Of a stretch of 18,873 nt of DNA, positions 1 to 6,615 are shown piece by piece. This stretch comes from an uncultured Selenomonadaceae bacterium (lineage in GTDB: Bacteria > Bacillota > Negativicutes > Selenomonadales > Selenomonadaceae): the NCBI GenBank assembly GCA_945637225.1, contig CALZDE010000012.1, positions 1-18,873 on the forward strand. The letters run 5' to 3'. Position 1 is the stretch's first letter. Each line of letters starts with the position of its first letter. Below the pieces are notes generated by a model, which worked only from the letters and a program-made list of their open reading frames with translations, ran no database searches and was not told the origin of the DNA. The position numbers and the translations under genes were made by a program.

Positions 1-63
1 CGCTGTCATAGGAAGAAAATGCTTGTTGCATTTTCTTGATTGAGGGCGTTATAAACATACAAC
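1..63. other. Left edge, no gene; AT-rich hairpin at 13-37
   Basis: No coding region is supported here. A perfect 10-base inverted repeat (13-22 with 28-37, loop 23-27) is visible, but its stem is mostly A/T and neither strand has a run of T directly after it, so it is not a standard terminator. It may be part of the 3' untranslated region of a plus-strand gene lying left of the window, because a plus-strand terminator follows at 64-97. Confidence 0.35.
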
Positions 64-97
64 AAAGTCTTATCTCATAAAGAGGTAGGACTTTTTT
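64..97 (+). terminator. Rho-independent terminator for a plus-strand gene left of the window
   Basis: Bases 64-76 pair with 82-94 to form a 13-bp stem with a 5-base loop (77-81), and a run of six T covers 92-97. Two of the pairs are G-U wobbles only when transcribed as the plus strand; on the minus strand they would be A-C mismatches. The stem therefore points to a plus-strand transcript that enters from before base 1. Confidence 0.7.
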
Positions 98-100
98 AGT

Positions 101-126
101 AAAAAAAACAGTGCCATAAGACACTG
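101..126 (-). terminator. Terminator after the NlpC/P60 gene, end of the minus-strand cluster
   Basis: On the minus strand, bases 126-121 pair with 114-109 (6 bp, one G-U wobble, 6-base loop), followed at once by eight T (108-101). It sits 18 bases past the stop codon of the NlpC/P60 gene. It faces the plus-strand terminator at 64-97, so two transcripts converge here. The stem is short, but the T run is strong. Confidence 0.65.
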
Positions 127-144
127 AATAATACAATATATCAA

Positions 145-843
145 TTAGGACATTCTGCGAGCCCCTAAATATCTGTTAATATAATACTCCTTGTGAAGTG
201 GAGTAATGGTTACACCGCAAACGGAAGATGCGTGAATAAAATTGCCATCGCCAATGTAAATGCCTACATGAGAAGGACCTGGCTCATAGGTACTGAAAAA
301 CACTGCATCACCAGGACGAAGTGAATCAATACTTACTGGCTCACCCACATTAAACTGAACATCAGCAGTACGTGGCACACTGATACCCGCAGTAGCATAA
401 ATATACTGGACAAAGCCTGAGCAGTCAAAACCGCTTGGAGATGTACCTCCCCATACATAAGGCGTACCTAAAAAGCCCATTGCAGTAGAAATCATTCGGC
501 GGGAAGCATAGTTATTACCACGGCTCACCACTGGCATACTGCGCCCCATGAGTGCGTAATATGTAGAAGGACCGACAATTCCATCTACCTCTAATCCCTG
601 AGATTTCTGAAATGCCTTGATAGCTTCCTTGGTAGCAGGGCCAAAATCGCCATCAGCAGATACATCATAACCCACTTCTACTAACTGAGCCTGAATCTCT
701 GCGACCTCTTTTCCCTGATCGCCTACCTGAAAAGCCGCTGCACATGCTATAGAAGACCAGCCAACCACTGCTGCAGTTGCTGCGGATATTGTCAAAACAC
801 GCATTTTTCTGAAAAAACGGCTGCCAAACAAAACAAAAAACAA
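145..843 (-). CDS. Secreted NlpC/P60 peptidoglycan hydrolase with PG-binding domain
   Basis: This is a predicted cell-wall endopeptidase of the NlpC/P60 cysteine peptidase family, which cuts peptide stems of peptidoglycan. A basic N-terminal stretch and hydrophobic segment (about residues 15-37, ending ACAAA) form a signal peptide. A PG_binding_1-type domain follows at about 40-98 (pattern GDFGPAT, then a second Gly-Pro-Ser-Thr turn). The NlpC/P60 domain covers about 115-230, with catalytic Cys141 in GFDCSGFV, His192 in SHVGIYIG and His204 in NFIHASS. The start is TTG at 843, with AAGGA six bases upstream; the first ATG (codon 14) has no ribosome binding site. It has its own promoter region (889-937) and terminator. 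A role in passing the flagellum through the wall is possible from position only; it could equally be a general wall hydrolase. The family call is firm, the start less so. Confidence 0.9.
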   Translation of the reverse strand: MFFVLFGSRFFRKMRVLTISAATAAVVGWSSIACAAAFQVGDQGKEVAEIQAQLVEVGYDVSADGDFGPATKEAIKAFQKSQGLEVDGIVGPSTYYALMGRSMPVVSRGNNYASRRMISTAMGFLGTPYVWGGTSPSGFDCSGFVQYIYATAGISVPRTADVQFNVGEPVSIDSLRPGDAVFFSTYEPGPSHVGIYIGDGNFIHASSVCGVTITPLHKEYYINRYLGARRMS

Positions 844-874
844 CTCCTTTCCTTAACTCATAACATAAAATTAG

Positions 875-913
875 AATTATTGAGAACTATTATAATTATT
901 GAGAACTATTATA
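875..913. repeat. 19-base tandem duplication carrying a -10 hexamer
   Basis: A 20-base segment starting AATTATTGAG at 875 is repeated exactly at 894, giving a period of 19 bases with no differences. Each copy contains ATTATA, which is TATAAT on the minus strand. The duplication lies in the promoter region of the NlpC/P60 gene. Confidence 0.85.
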
Positions 914-937
914 ACATATTATAGTTTTAAAATGCAA
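889..937 (-). promoter_or_regulatory. Likely sigma-A promoter(s) for the NlpC/P60 gene
   Basis: On the minus strand there are three perfect TATAAT hexamers, at 923-918, 913-908 and 894-889. A weak -35 (TTGCAT, 937-932) lies 18 bases before the middle one. Two of the hexamers are created by the 19-base tandem repeat at 875-913. Which one is used cannot be told by eye. The presence of a promoter agrees with the 120-base gap before this gene. Confidence 0.5.
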
Positions 938-963
938 TAGGAATAAGCGTTTTTTGATAAAAT

Positions 964-1563
964 TTATCTTCTAATCATGTGGCGCATCAGATTTGCAGCC
1001 TGTTCCTGCGGATGGTCATCCCTTACCGCCCTGTCCGTTGGCCTGTACTCCTCCGGCTCATCATCTACCAGGGATTTTACTGGTTCATCAGGAATTGCAT
1101 CTACGCTTCTTGACTGCAAATATGCTTCCAGCTGGTCAGGCGTCAGCTCTATACTGTATGTATCCGGGTCTGGCTCCGGCTCCTGAGCTGGCGGTTCTTC
1201 CTGAGCCATTGATTTATTAAGGAGATTAGCAAATTCTGATTCACTGCCGGTATTATCCACCTTTGGCAAATCATTTACCTTTTCAAGCTTCTCCAGCTTT
1301 TCAATCTTCCTCTGCAGGATATTAGACTTCCTGTCAGCCTCCCTGATAAGAAGCTCCAAACGGTCTATCCTGACTGCCATACGCTGAATTATTTCATCAG
1401 CAGTCTGCTCCAGCTCCTGACGAATACGTGAGGCATCCTGATCTACAGCCTCCGGGGTATTGATAATATCTTCCTCCTCCTGAATATTTTTCAATTTTCT
1501 TCTAGCAATAAATACAAATGCCATGCCTATTACAATAAAAGTACTGAGTATTGCTGTTATCAT
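964..1563 (-). CDS. Single-pass membrane protein with cytoplasmic coiled coil, unknown function (possible SwrB-like)
   Basis: I do not recognise a firm family. The 199-aa protein has one N-terminal membrane helix (about residues 3-20) followed by RRK, which predicts a cytoplasmic C-terminus. A long heptad-like charged region runs from about 25 to 95 (repeated Ile/Leu with Glu/Lys/Arg) and predicts a coiled coil. A Pro/Glu/Asp-rich region covers about 120-180, and the tail is basic and helical. The start ATG has AGGAG five bases upstream, and the gene begins 14 bases after its neighbour's stop. In Bacillus subtilis the gene after sigD is swrB, a single-pass membrane protein with a cytoplasmic coiled coil that promotes export-gate activation; architecture and position match, sequence relation is untested. 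It may belong to the DUF6115-type proteins. It is likely co-transcribed with fapA. Confidence 0.75.
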   Translation of the reverse strand: MITAILSTFIVIGMAFVFIARRKLKNIQEEEDIINTPEAVDQDASRIRQELEQTADEIIQRMAVRIDRLELLIREADRKSNILQRKIEKLEKLEKVNDLPKVDNTGSESEFANLLNKSMAQEEPPAQEPEPDPDTYSIELTPDQLEAYLQSRSVDAIPDEPVKSLVDDEPEEYRPTDRAVRDDHPQEQAANLMRHMIRR

Positions 1564-1577
1564 AAAATCTCCTAATA

Positions 1578-1925
1578 TTAGCCGGATATATCCAAATTTC
1601 GTCCGCGGTACTGGTCAAACGCCATTGGCTCTGGCTCATCGTCCTGAATTTCTTCTTCCTCCAATGATTCTATCAGTTTTCTGTCCCTCTTGGAAAGTCC
1701 ATATTTTCCCTGTTTCTTCTGCCTGTCTGGGTCATCCTTAATTTTCTGCCCCTCAGCTTCTTCCTTCTTGCGGACCTGCTGCTGTTTCAGCTTCTGATCC
1801 TCTTTATTTTTATTGGTACGGTAATTATGCAGTACATTACCATACTGGTTCAGGTTGTTCTGCATTTCTGCCACTTCATTTGACTGTGGTACAGCCATAC
1901 GGATATTCATAGGAGCAAAATCCAT
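1578..1925 (-). CDS. Small charged hypothetical protein of the flagellar cluster
   Basis: This 115-aa protein is of unknown function. The N-terminal part (about 1-30: DFAPMNIRMAVPQSNEV) is mildly hydrophobic. The middle (about 38-75) is very rich in Lys, Gln and Glu and probably helical or disordered. An acidic stretch follows (LEEEEIQDDEPEP), and the protein ends in RGRNLDISG. No signal peptide or membrane helix is seen. I chose ATG at 1925 because AAAGGA lies eight bases upstream; a longer reading from TTG at 1943 would have no ribosome binding site. From memory, small proteins with a similar 'short N-terminal motif, charged middle, final LDI-type motif' shape occur in clostridial fla clusters, but I could not check this. 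Placement between fapA and the membrane coiled-coil gene suggests a flagellar role. Confidence 0.7.
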   Translation of the reverse strand: MDFAPMNIRMAVPQSNEVAEMQNNLNQYGNVLHNYRTNKNKEDQKLKQQQVRKKEEAEGQKIKDDPDRQKKQGKYGLSKRDRKLIESLEEEEIQDDEPEPMAFDQYRGRNLDISG

Positions 1926-1968
1926 TACAATCATCCTTTCCAAAACTCATAATCAGAGATAAAGCAAA

Positions 1969-1996
1969 TCCCTCCGCCACACGTTCTGGGGAGGGA
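1969..1996 (-). terminator. Intercistronic hairpin after fapA (leaky terminator or processing site)
   Basis: TCCCTCC (minus 1996-1990) pairs with GGAGGGA (1975-1969), extended by CCA/TGG (minus 1989-1987 with 1979-1977) around a 7-base loop, with one bulged base. On the minus strand the following bases are only moderately T-rich, so full termination is doubtful. It lies 15 bases past the fapA stop and could lower expression of the two downstream genes or protect the fapA mRNA end. Confidence 0.45.
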
Positions 1997-2011
1997 ATTA
2001 TTTATTTCATA

Positions 2012-3676
2012 TTAATATGGACCAGTACGGACAAAATCTTCCTCTACATACTGGACACAATGCTTTTCTTCTACCTGTACATTCTTCAAAATAGAATTTA
2101 TACTCAGCTTTGTACCTGGGTACATGGTATCTCTTACCTTTACCTTACCCTTCTTCATCTTCTGAAGCTCTGCATCAAGCTCCTTCAGCTGTTTTTCACC
2201 ACGCTCTACCGCTCCTGCCAATGGGAACTGTGAACGCACCAAAGCATTGATCTTATCTACCTTATCCTTTGGCAAAAGACTCACATCAATTTTCCCCAAA
2301 GTATTCAAAGTCTTATTCAACTGATCTAAACGCTTCTTTGATTCCATGTATTCCTTCAGAGCAGCCTTATATTTCTTCTGCAATAAAGGATTTACACCAA
2401 CCGAAATACGAGTAATAACATTAGCGGCATTACCAATAGAATTAGCAGAAATCTCTTCACCAGCAGCTAATGCACCACCGATAATCTGTCCCTTGCCACC
2501 TTCTACTGCGAGCAGCTGGCCAGCTCTTATTGTAGAATGCATTGCCACATCATGAATGTATATATTACCGCCAGACTCAATATCTGCATTTTCTACAAAG
2601 CTTGCTCTTACATCCTCAGTTGCGACAACATGACCACGGTTCATACCCTGAATACTTCCTTTTACAAAAATATTTCTAGCCGTTACGTCACCGCCAAGAA
2701 TACTTCCCTTAATCTCCACGTCACCAGTAGCCTTTACCTTGAAGCCCTGATTTACATTACCGCCGATGAGAACACCGCCGATAAAGTCTATATTACCAGT
2801 AGCAACACCCACATCACCGCGGATTTCCATACGAGGGTCAATACTGATTTTATTGCCATTTTCTACAATCTGACCATCCATGGCAGCTATCAGGAAATTT
2901 TCATCCTGCACATCAGTATTTTTTCCCTTTGGCATAGGACGTGGCTTGCCATTTTTAGCAGGCACCTTGTCGCCATAGACATTAATGCCCGGAACACCCT
3001 TTGTATGTGGAATGCGCTCTGCTAATATCTGTCCCTTATGTGCAATAATACAAAGATTTAGATTCTTGTAATCTACCTGATCATATTCATTAGCTACAGG
3101 GCGGCCTTTAGCCGACAAATCGTATTTTTTAATTAATTTGGCATCCTCGCCATTAACTGGAGCAACACCCTTAGCAGCCACAAAAGGACGGCCCGTATCA
3201 CAGCCTTCCTCTATAGCCTCTAAATCAATACCATACTGTATATTCTTTAACTGTAAAGCCTCATTAACCATGGCAACAGTAGGAATTGCCTGTTCTTCTG
3301 TAACATTAAAGCGGACCTTTACCTCTAACCTGTCACGGCTGACATCTATGGTAACAGAACCATAATTCTTATTCAGATTGGTGTTGAAAACAACCTCATT
3401 ATTATTCGTTTCCTCATCTGGCTTCCAGTCTGGCGGTAAGGTATAGCTATAGCCTATTTTTACAGGATTACCGGATGCCTCTCGCACCGTCTTTGCCAAG
3501 GTTTCAATTGAATAATCCTCAACACTGTATTCCTTCAAAATCTGCCTCATATCTGATAATTCAAACTCAGACATAAGTGTAGGATAAACCGTCAAGAAAA
3601 CGCCCTCAGGCTTAAATTCAAACAGATATCCTGCCTGCTCTCCACCTACATGAGGAACTATATTTCCTCCAGCCAT
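2012..3676 (-). CDS. fapA: FapA-family (DUF342) protein
   Basis: This 554-aa protein matches the FapA/DUF342 family. The N-terminal FapA region covers about 1-270 and includes the typical segment around 'HTKGVPGINVYG' and 'AAMDGQIV'. A right-handed beta-helix-like stretch follows (about 275-425), made of repeated Gly-rich short strands such as DVGVATGNIDFIGGV and GDVEIKGSILGG, resembling bactofilin-type repeats. A helical coiled-coil segment lies at about 430-515 and a short beta C-terminus ends the protein. In Vibrio, FapA affects polar flagellation and binds the sugar-PTS protein IIAGlc; whether that holds here is unknown. The start ATG has a strong GGGGGG-type ribosome site six bases upstream. 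It is separated from fliA by 113 bases holding a candidate sigma-28 promoter, so it is probably a late-class gene. Confidence 0.88.
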   Translation of the reverse strand: MAGGNIVPHVGGEQAGYLFEFKPEGVFLTVYPTLMSEFELSDMRQILKEYSVEDYSIETLAKTVREASGNPVKIGYSYTLPPDWKPDEETNNNEVVFNTNLNKNYGSVTIDVSRDRLEVKVRFNVTEEQAIPTVAMVNEALQLKNIQYGIDLEAIEEGCDTGRPFVAAKGVAPVNGEDAKLIKKYDLSAKGRPVANEYDQVDYKNLNLCIIAHKGQILAERIPHTKGVPGINVYGDKVPAKNGKPRPMPKGKNTDVQDENFLIAAMDGQIVENGNKISIDPRMEIRGDVGVATGNIDFIGGVLIGGNVNQGFKVKATGDVEIKGSILGGDVTARNIFVKGSIQGMNRGHVVATEDVRASFVENADIESGGNIYIHDVAMHSTIRAGQLLAVEGGKGQIIGGALAAGEEISANSIGNAANVITRISVGVNPLLQKKYKAALKEYMESKKRLDQLNKTLNTLGKIDVSLLPKDKVDKINALVRSQFPLAGAVERGEKQLKELDAELQKMKKGKVKVRDTMYPGTKLSINSILKNVQVEEKHCVQYVEEDFVRTGPY

Positions 3677-3764
3677 GCCAATCCCCCCTCAAGTATCCAG
3701 AAGCAGGCCAACGCCTCCATCTACCGTAGTATCATTTCACTTCTAAGCCATTCATCTATCCTTT

Positions 3765-3792
3765 TTATCGAAATTTTTTATACACGCCTTTA
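3765..3792 (-). promoter_or_regulatory. Candidate sigma-28 (FliA) promoter for fapA and downstream genes
   Basis: Minus strand: TAAA (3792-3789), a 16-base spacer, then TTCGATAA (3772-3765). The family consensus is TAAA, 14-16 bases, GCCGATAA/T, so the -35 core is perfect and six of eight -10 bases match. The TAA of the -35 is the fliA stop codon itself. The fapA start lies 89 bases beyond the -10. If active, FliA would drive the genes directly behind its own. Confidence 0.5.
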
Positions 3793-4542
3793 ACTTATAT
3801 TTACATTAGCCAAAAAGCCTCTCATCCTCAAGACAGCTTTAGTATGCAGCTGACATATTCTAGCCTCAGAAAGATGAAGTATCAGGCTTATTTCTTTCAT
3901 GGTAAGCTCATCATAATAGTAGAGAGACACCACTGTACGTTCCTTTTCTGGAAGCTGGTCAATGGCTGCCGCCAAAGTTTCCTTCAACTCAATTATCTCT
4001 ACACTGCTTGATGGGTCCTCTATACCGGATGAACCATTCTGCTCAGCCTTTACATACTCCTCCAAAGGCATTACAGTAGATACATTAAGCTGTTTCTCCA
4101 GCGTATAGAGCTGCTCCATAGTGATGTTCATTTCGTCAGCAATTTCCTGATCAGTGGCTGAACGCCCTAAACGCCCCTCCAGTGAACCCACTGTCCTTTC
4201 ATAATTCCTGATCTTCTGTCTAAGAGAAACAGAAATCCAGTCCTTAGAACGAAGGTAATCCAGCATAGCTCCCCTGATACGAACACCAGCATAGGTCTCA
4301 AACTTATTACCTCTGGCATAATCATAACGGGAAACCGCATCCATCAGCCCAAAAAAACCACTGCTGACAAGGTCATCCTTATCCACATGAGATGGAAGGC
4401 TAATGGCAAGCCGTCCAGCAATAACATTGACCAATGGAAGATAATGCTCAATTATTCTATCCCTCAGTTCTTTTGTCTTATTTTGTTGAAACTGCCGCCA
4501 CAGAACATCAATACTGACATTCCGTTCTCCTTCCATACTCAT
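3790..4542 (-). CDS. fliA: Flagellar sigma factor sigma-28 (FliA/SigD/WhiG family)
   Basis: This RNA polymerase sigma factor of 250 aa (usual family length) directs transcription of late flagellar and chemotaxis genes. Region 2 is at about 30-100, with the core-binding and -10 reading segment DLVSSGFFGLMDAVSRYD and the strongly conserved FETYAGVRIRGAMLDYLR. Region 3 lies at about 108-165 (LEGRLGRSATDQEIADEM). Region 4 at about 185-245 carries the helix-turn-helix LTMKEISLILHLSEARICQ. The start is ATG at 4542 with GAGG just upstream; a second in-frame ATG two codons in is also possible. It follows the small membrane gene by 32 bases. No FlgM (its usual anti-sigma factor) is in the window. The order cheC-cheD-(insert)-fliA parallels cheC-cheD-sigD of Bacillus. 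Confidence 0.96.
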   Translation of the reverse strand: MSMEGERNVSIDVLWRQFQQNKTKELRDRIIEHYLPLVNVIAGRLAISLPSHVDKDDLVSSGFFGLMDAVSRYDYARGNKFETYAGVRIRGAMLDYLRSKDWISVSLRQKIRNYERTVGSLEGRLGRSATDQEIADEMNITMEQLYTLEKQLNVSTVMPLEEYVKAEQNGSSGIEDPSSSVEIIELKETLAAAIDQLPEKERTVVSLYYYDELTMKEISLILHLSEARICQLHTKAVLRMRGFLANVNIS

Positions 4543-4574
4543 AATACCTCACATATCATTAGAAACCCCAAGCA

Positions 4575-4934
4575 TTACTGTGTCGAAACACGTCGCAGAT
4601 TATCTGCACCTAAAGGCATAAATCCTTCAGGAGTACCGCCCTCATTTGGCTCAGCCGACTTAGGCACATCTGCTCCAGCCTTGCCACCTTCAGGCTCGTT
4701 ACTTTCTTCAGCTTCCTCCTCGTCATCATCTTCAGCAGACTTAGCGAAGAATTTTAGGACAAACCTTTCAAGAAGAAAGCTGACCGCTAATACCATTATT
4801 CCCGACAGAAAAAAGCATTTTACTGCTCTCATAGCTGCCGTTTCCATGCGGGCATCCGTCATCATTCCAGCTATCAGTGCCGTCATGGCTGCCACAAAAC
4901 CAATGGCCAATGAAGCGCCCAGCTTTATTTTCAC
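4575..4934 (-). CDS. Small two-helix membrane protein between cheD and fliA, unknown function
   Basis: I do not recognise this family. The 119-aa protein has two predicted membrane helices (about residues 4-26 and 36-57), separated by a short loop with Asp, Arg and Glu. A soluble tail follows, opening with a strongly acidic run (AEDDDEEEAEESNEPE) and then rich in Gly, Pro, Glu and Ala. The helical hairpin places both ends on the same side, probably the cytoplasm. I chose GTG at 4934 because GGTGAT stands five bases before it; GTG at 4943 (three residues longer) is the alternative. It starts 24 bases after cheD and ends 32 bases before fliA, so it is part of the operon. Bacillus has no gene in this slot. 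Function could concern flagellar assembly or signalling; nothing in the sequence decides. Confidence 0.75.
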   Translation of the reverse strand: MKIKLGASLAIGFVAAMTALIAGMMTDARMETAAMRAVKCFFLSGIMVLAVSFLLERFVLKFFAKSAEDDDEEEAEESNEPEGGKAGADVPKSAEPNEGGTPEGFMPLGADNLRRVSTQ

Positions 4935-4958
4935 GTAAATCACCCACTAATCAAATGG

Positions 4959-5444
4959 TTAAATTGTCTTATTACCTTTGTCTATTGTTTTAACAGTATA
5001 CACACCATTAGTAAGGTCAATCTGTACTGTACGGCCATAATTAGCACCGGTATCTTCTCCCACCAGACGAATACCCAGCTTCTGAAGAATCTCCTTAGAG
5101 GCTGCCACATTTCTGCTGCCAACTCTCATAACATCGGTAGCATTAGCAAATGCAAACATCTGTGCTCCACCTGCCATTTTAGCTACTAATCTGGAACGGG
5201 ATGCTCCCATCTTCAAAACCTCATCTAACATAAGTGGAATACCAGTGTCCGCAAATTTAGCCGGATTATCAGTAGCTCTTGACTGCTTGCTGTCAGGCAG
5301 CATAATATGCAGAAGTCCTCCAATTTTTGTCTGAGGATCATATAAGGAGACACCTATGCAAGAGCCAAGGCCATAACTTATAATTGTGGCTGGACTACGA
5401 CTGACCTTAAAGTCGGCCATGCCCACCTTAATCAAATCAGCCAT
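4959..5444 (-). CDS. cheD: Chemoreceptor glutamine deamidase CheD
   Basis: CheD deamidates Gln residues of methyl-accepting chemotaxis proteins and, in CheC/CheD-type systems, binds CheC and increases its CheY-P phosphatase activity. The 161-aa length is normal. The active-site region reads SYGLGSCIGVSLYD with catalytic Cys29, and His46 lies in GGLLHIMLP; the 17-residue spacing equals that of Thermotoga CheD (Cys27, His44). The position matching Thermotoga Thr21 is Ser23 here, a mild substitution. Start ATG at 5444; its ribosome site AGGAG lies within the end of cheC, whose stop is only 4 bases before, so the two are probably translationally coupled. This fits CheC and CheD acting as partners. 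Confidence 0.95.
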   Translation of the reverse strand: MADLIKVGMADFKVSRSPATIISYGLGSCIGVSLYDPQTKIGGLLHIMLPDSKQSRATDNPAKFADTGIPLMLDEVLKMGASRSRLVAKMAGGAQMFAFANATDVMRVGSRNVAASKEILQKLGIRLVGEDTGANYGRTVQIDLTNGVYTVKTIDKGNKTI

Positions 5445-5448
5445 AATA

Positions 5449-6063
5449 TTACACTCCTACCGCTGTCAGTATAGTATCAAGAGAGCCTGGATCCGGAACC
5501 AGGAAGAAATGCCCCTTGATGCCCTCATCCTCAGTCTTAAACTCGGTTTCAATAACCAATGCATGATCACCCATCTGTCCCAGCTGAATGAGCACTACGC
5601 TCAAAATAGCACCAGCCATATCCATAGCCAGAGCAGGAATGGATGGCAGCAGAGAAATATGAGTAAAGTTGAACAATGCATTCAAGTACGCGCCAGACAG
5701 AATATTACCAATTTCCATCAATGCTGACTCGTCCATAAAATCTAATTTCTGTGTATCACCATGTTTCTTGCCAATCAGCATGTCAACCAGATAGAATGCG
5801 CTATCTTTAGGGAGCAGGAACAGGATATTACTTGGAGCCTGACCATACACTCTTAAAAATACGCCAACTACCATAGCGTCAGGACCGCCCACCAAATCTG
5901 GAACATCACCCAATGGAACAATAGAAACTCGTGGTACATTCATATCAATTCGCTTGTTGATAATCTGTGATAATGCTGTAGCTGAATTACCTGCACCAAC
6001 ATTACCGATTTCACGAAGCGCATCCATCTGCACCGCAGACAGATTTGAAACATCATCTGACAT
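5449..6063 (-). CDS. cheC: CheY-P phosphatase CheC
   Basis: CheC dephosphorylates CheY-P in the cytoplasm and forms a complex with CheD. The 204-aa protein carries both copies of the family motif (D/S)xxxExxN: Asp14/Glu18/Asn21 in MDALREIGN and Ser113/Glu117/Asn120 in SALMEIGN, each followed by a Pro about 20 residues later. Both active sites therefore look intact, as in Bacillus CheC. I chose ATG at 6063 because GGGGTGA stands four bases upstream and the result has the usual family length; a longer reading from 6114 would put the start inside the hairpin at 6088-6114 and lacks a ribosome site. It lies 60 bases after cheW, the widest gap between genes within the cheB-to-fliA stretch. Confidence 0.95.
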   Translation of the reverse strand: MSDDVSNLSAVQMDALREIGNVGAGNSATALSQIINKRIDMNVPRVSIVPLGDVPDLVGGPDAMVVGVFLRVYGQAPSNILFLLPKDSAFYLVDMLIGKKHGDTQKLDFMDESALMEIGNILSGAYLNALFNFTHISLLPSIPALAMDMAGAILSVVLIQLGQMGDHALVIETEFKTEDEGIKGHFFLVPDPGSLDTILTAVGV

Positions 6064-6087
6064 GTTGTCACCCCACATTACAAATAG

Positions 6088-6114
6088 GTGACGGGAGCAC
6101 AAAGCTCCCATCAC
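6088..6114 (-). other. Strong intercistronic hairpin between cheW and cheC
   Basis: Minus-strand bases 6114-6104 pair with 6098-6088: 11 bp containing GGGAGC/GCTCCC, a 5-base loop, and one U-G wobble that would be a mismatch on the other strand. The bases that follow (CTATTTGTAATG) lack a true T run, so it is more likely an mRNA stability or processing element, or a leaky terminator, than a full stop. It may set cheCD levels apart from cheAW. Confidence 0.6.
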
Positions 6115-6123
6115 TTAAAGATC

Positions 6124-6588
6124 TCATTCCTCTGCAGTCAGGCCAATTACCTCACTGATATTCAGCAGGATAATCAGTCGGCTATCAACCTTACCGATAC
6201 CTGAAACAAACTTGCCATTAGCCTCAGTAGTAACTGCACGGCTGGCATCAATGTCATCAGAATCAATAGTGCGAACTTCGGTAACTGCATCAACCAGCAT
6301 ACCTACAGAAACTTCATCAAACTTTACAATGACAATACGTGTATTAGGTGTATATGGAGTATCCTCCAGCCCCAGACGGCGCTTCAGGTCAATTACAGGA
6401 AGTACGCTGCCACGCAGATTGATTACGCCCTTGACAAATTCTGGAGCAAAGGGAACTCTGGTAATATCAGTAAGTCCCTTTATTTCCTGAACGTTCAGGA
6501 TGCTGAAGCCATATTCTTCACTTCTCAGCTTAAAGGCAACTACCTGAACTTCTTCTGCAGAAGCTGCCTGTGTATCTGTACTAGCCAT
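6124..6588 (-). CDS. cheW: Chemotaxis coupling protein CheW
   Basis: CheW is the adaptor that links the kinase CheA to chemoreceptors in the signalling array. The 154-aa protein is a single CheW domain (about 14-150) with the conserved core INLRGSVLPVIDLKRRLG, including the receptor/CheA-contacting Arg of NLRG, and the second-half signature VDAVTEVRTI. The first 13 residues (Thr/Ala/Glu-rich) are a small extension. ATG at 6588 has AGGGGG about eight bases upstream. It starts 27 bases after cheA, the usual pairing of these two genes. Confidence 0.96.
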   Translation of the reverse strand: MASTDTQAASAEEVQVVAFKLRSEEYGFSILNVQEIKGLTDITRVPFAPEFVKGVINLRGSVLPVIDLKRRLGLEDTPYTPNTRIVIVKFDEVSVGMLVDAVTEVRTIDSDDIDASRAVTTEANGKFVSGIGKVDSRLIILLNISEVIGLTAEE

Positions 6589-6615
6589 TTGTCAATCCCC
6601 CTTAATTTGCTCTTA

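Noticed and set aside
13..37. 10-bp hairpin as a terminator of the minus-strand cluster
   Set aside because: The stem is mostly A/T, no T run follows on either strand, and a better minus-strand terminator with eight T lies at 101-126.
2537..3025. Plus-strand open frame (162 codons) opposite fapA
   Set aside because: Antisense to the beta-helix part of fapA; the repeated short segments in it mirror the fapA repeats.
6064..6114. N-terminal extension of CheC by 17 residues
   Set aside because: The extended start lies inside the hairpin at 6088-6114, has no ribosome site, and would make CheC longer than usual.
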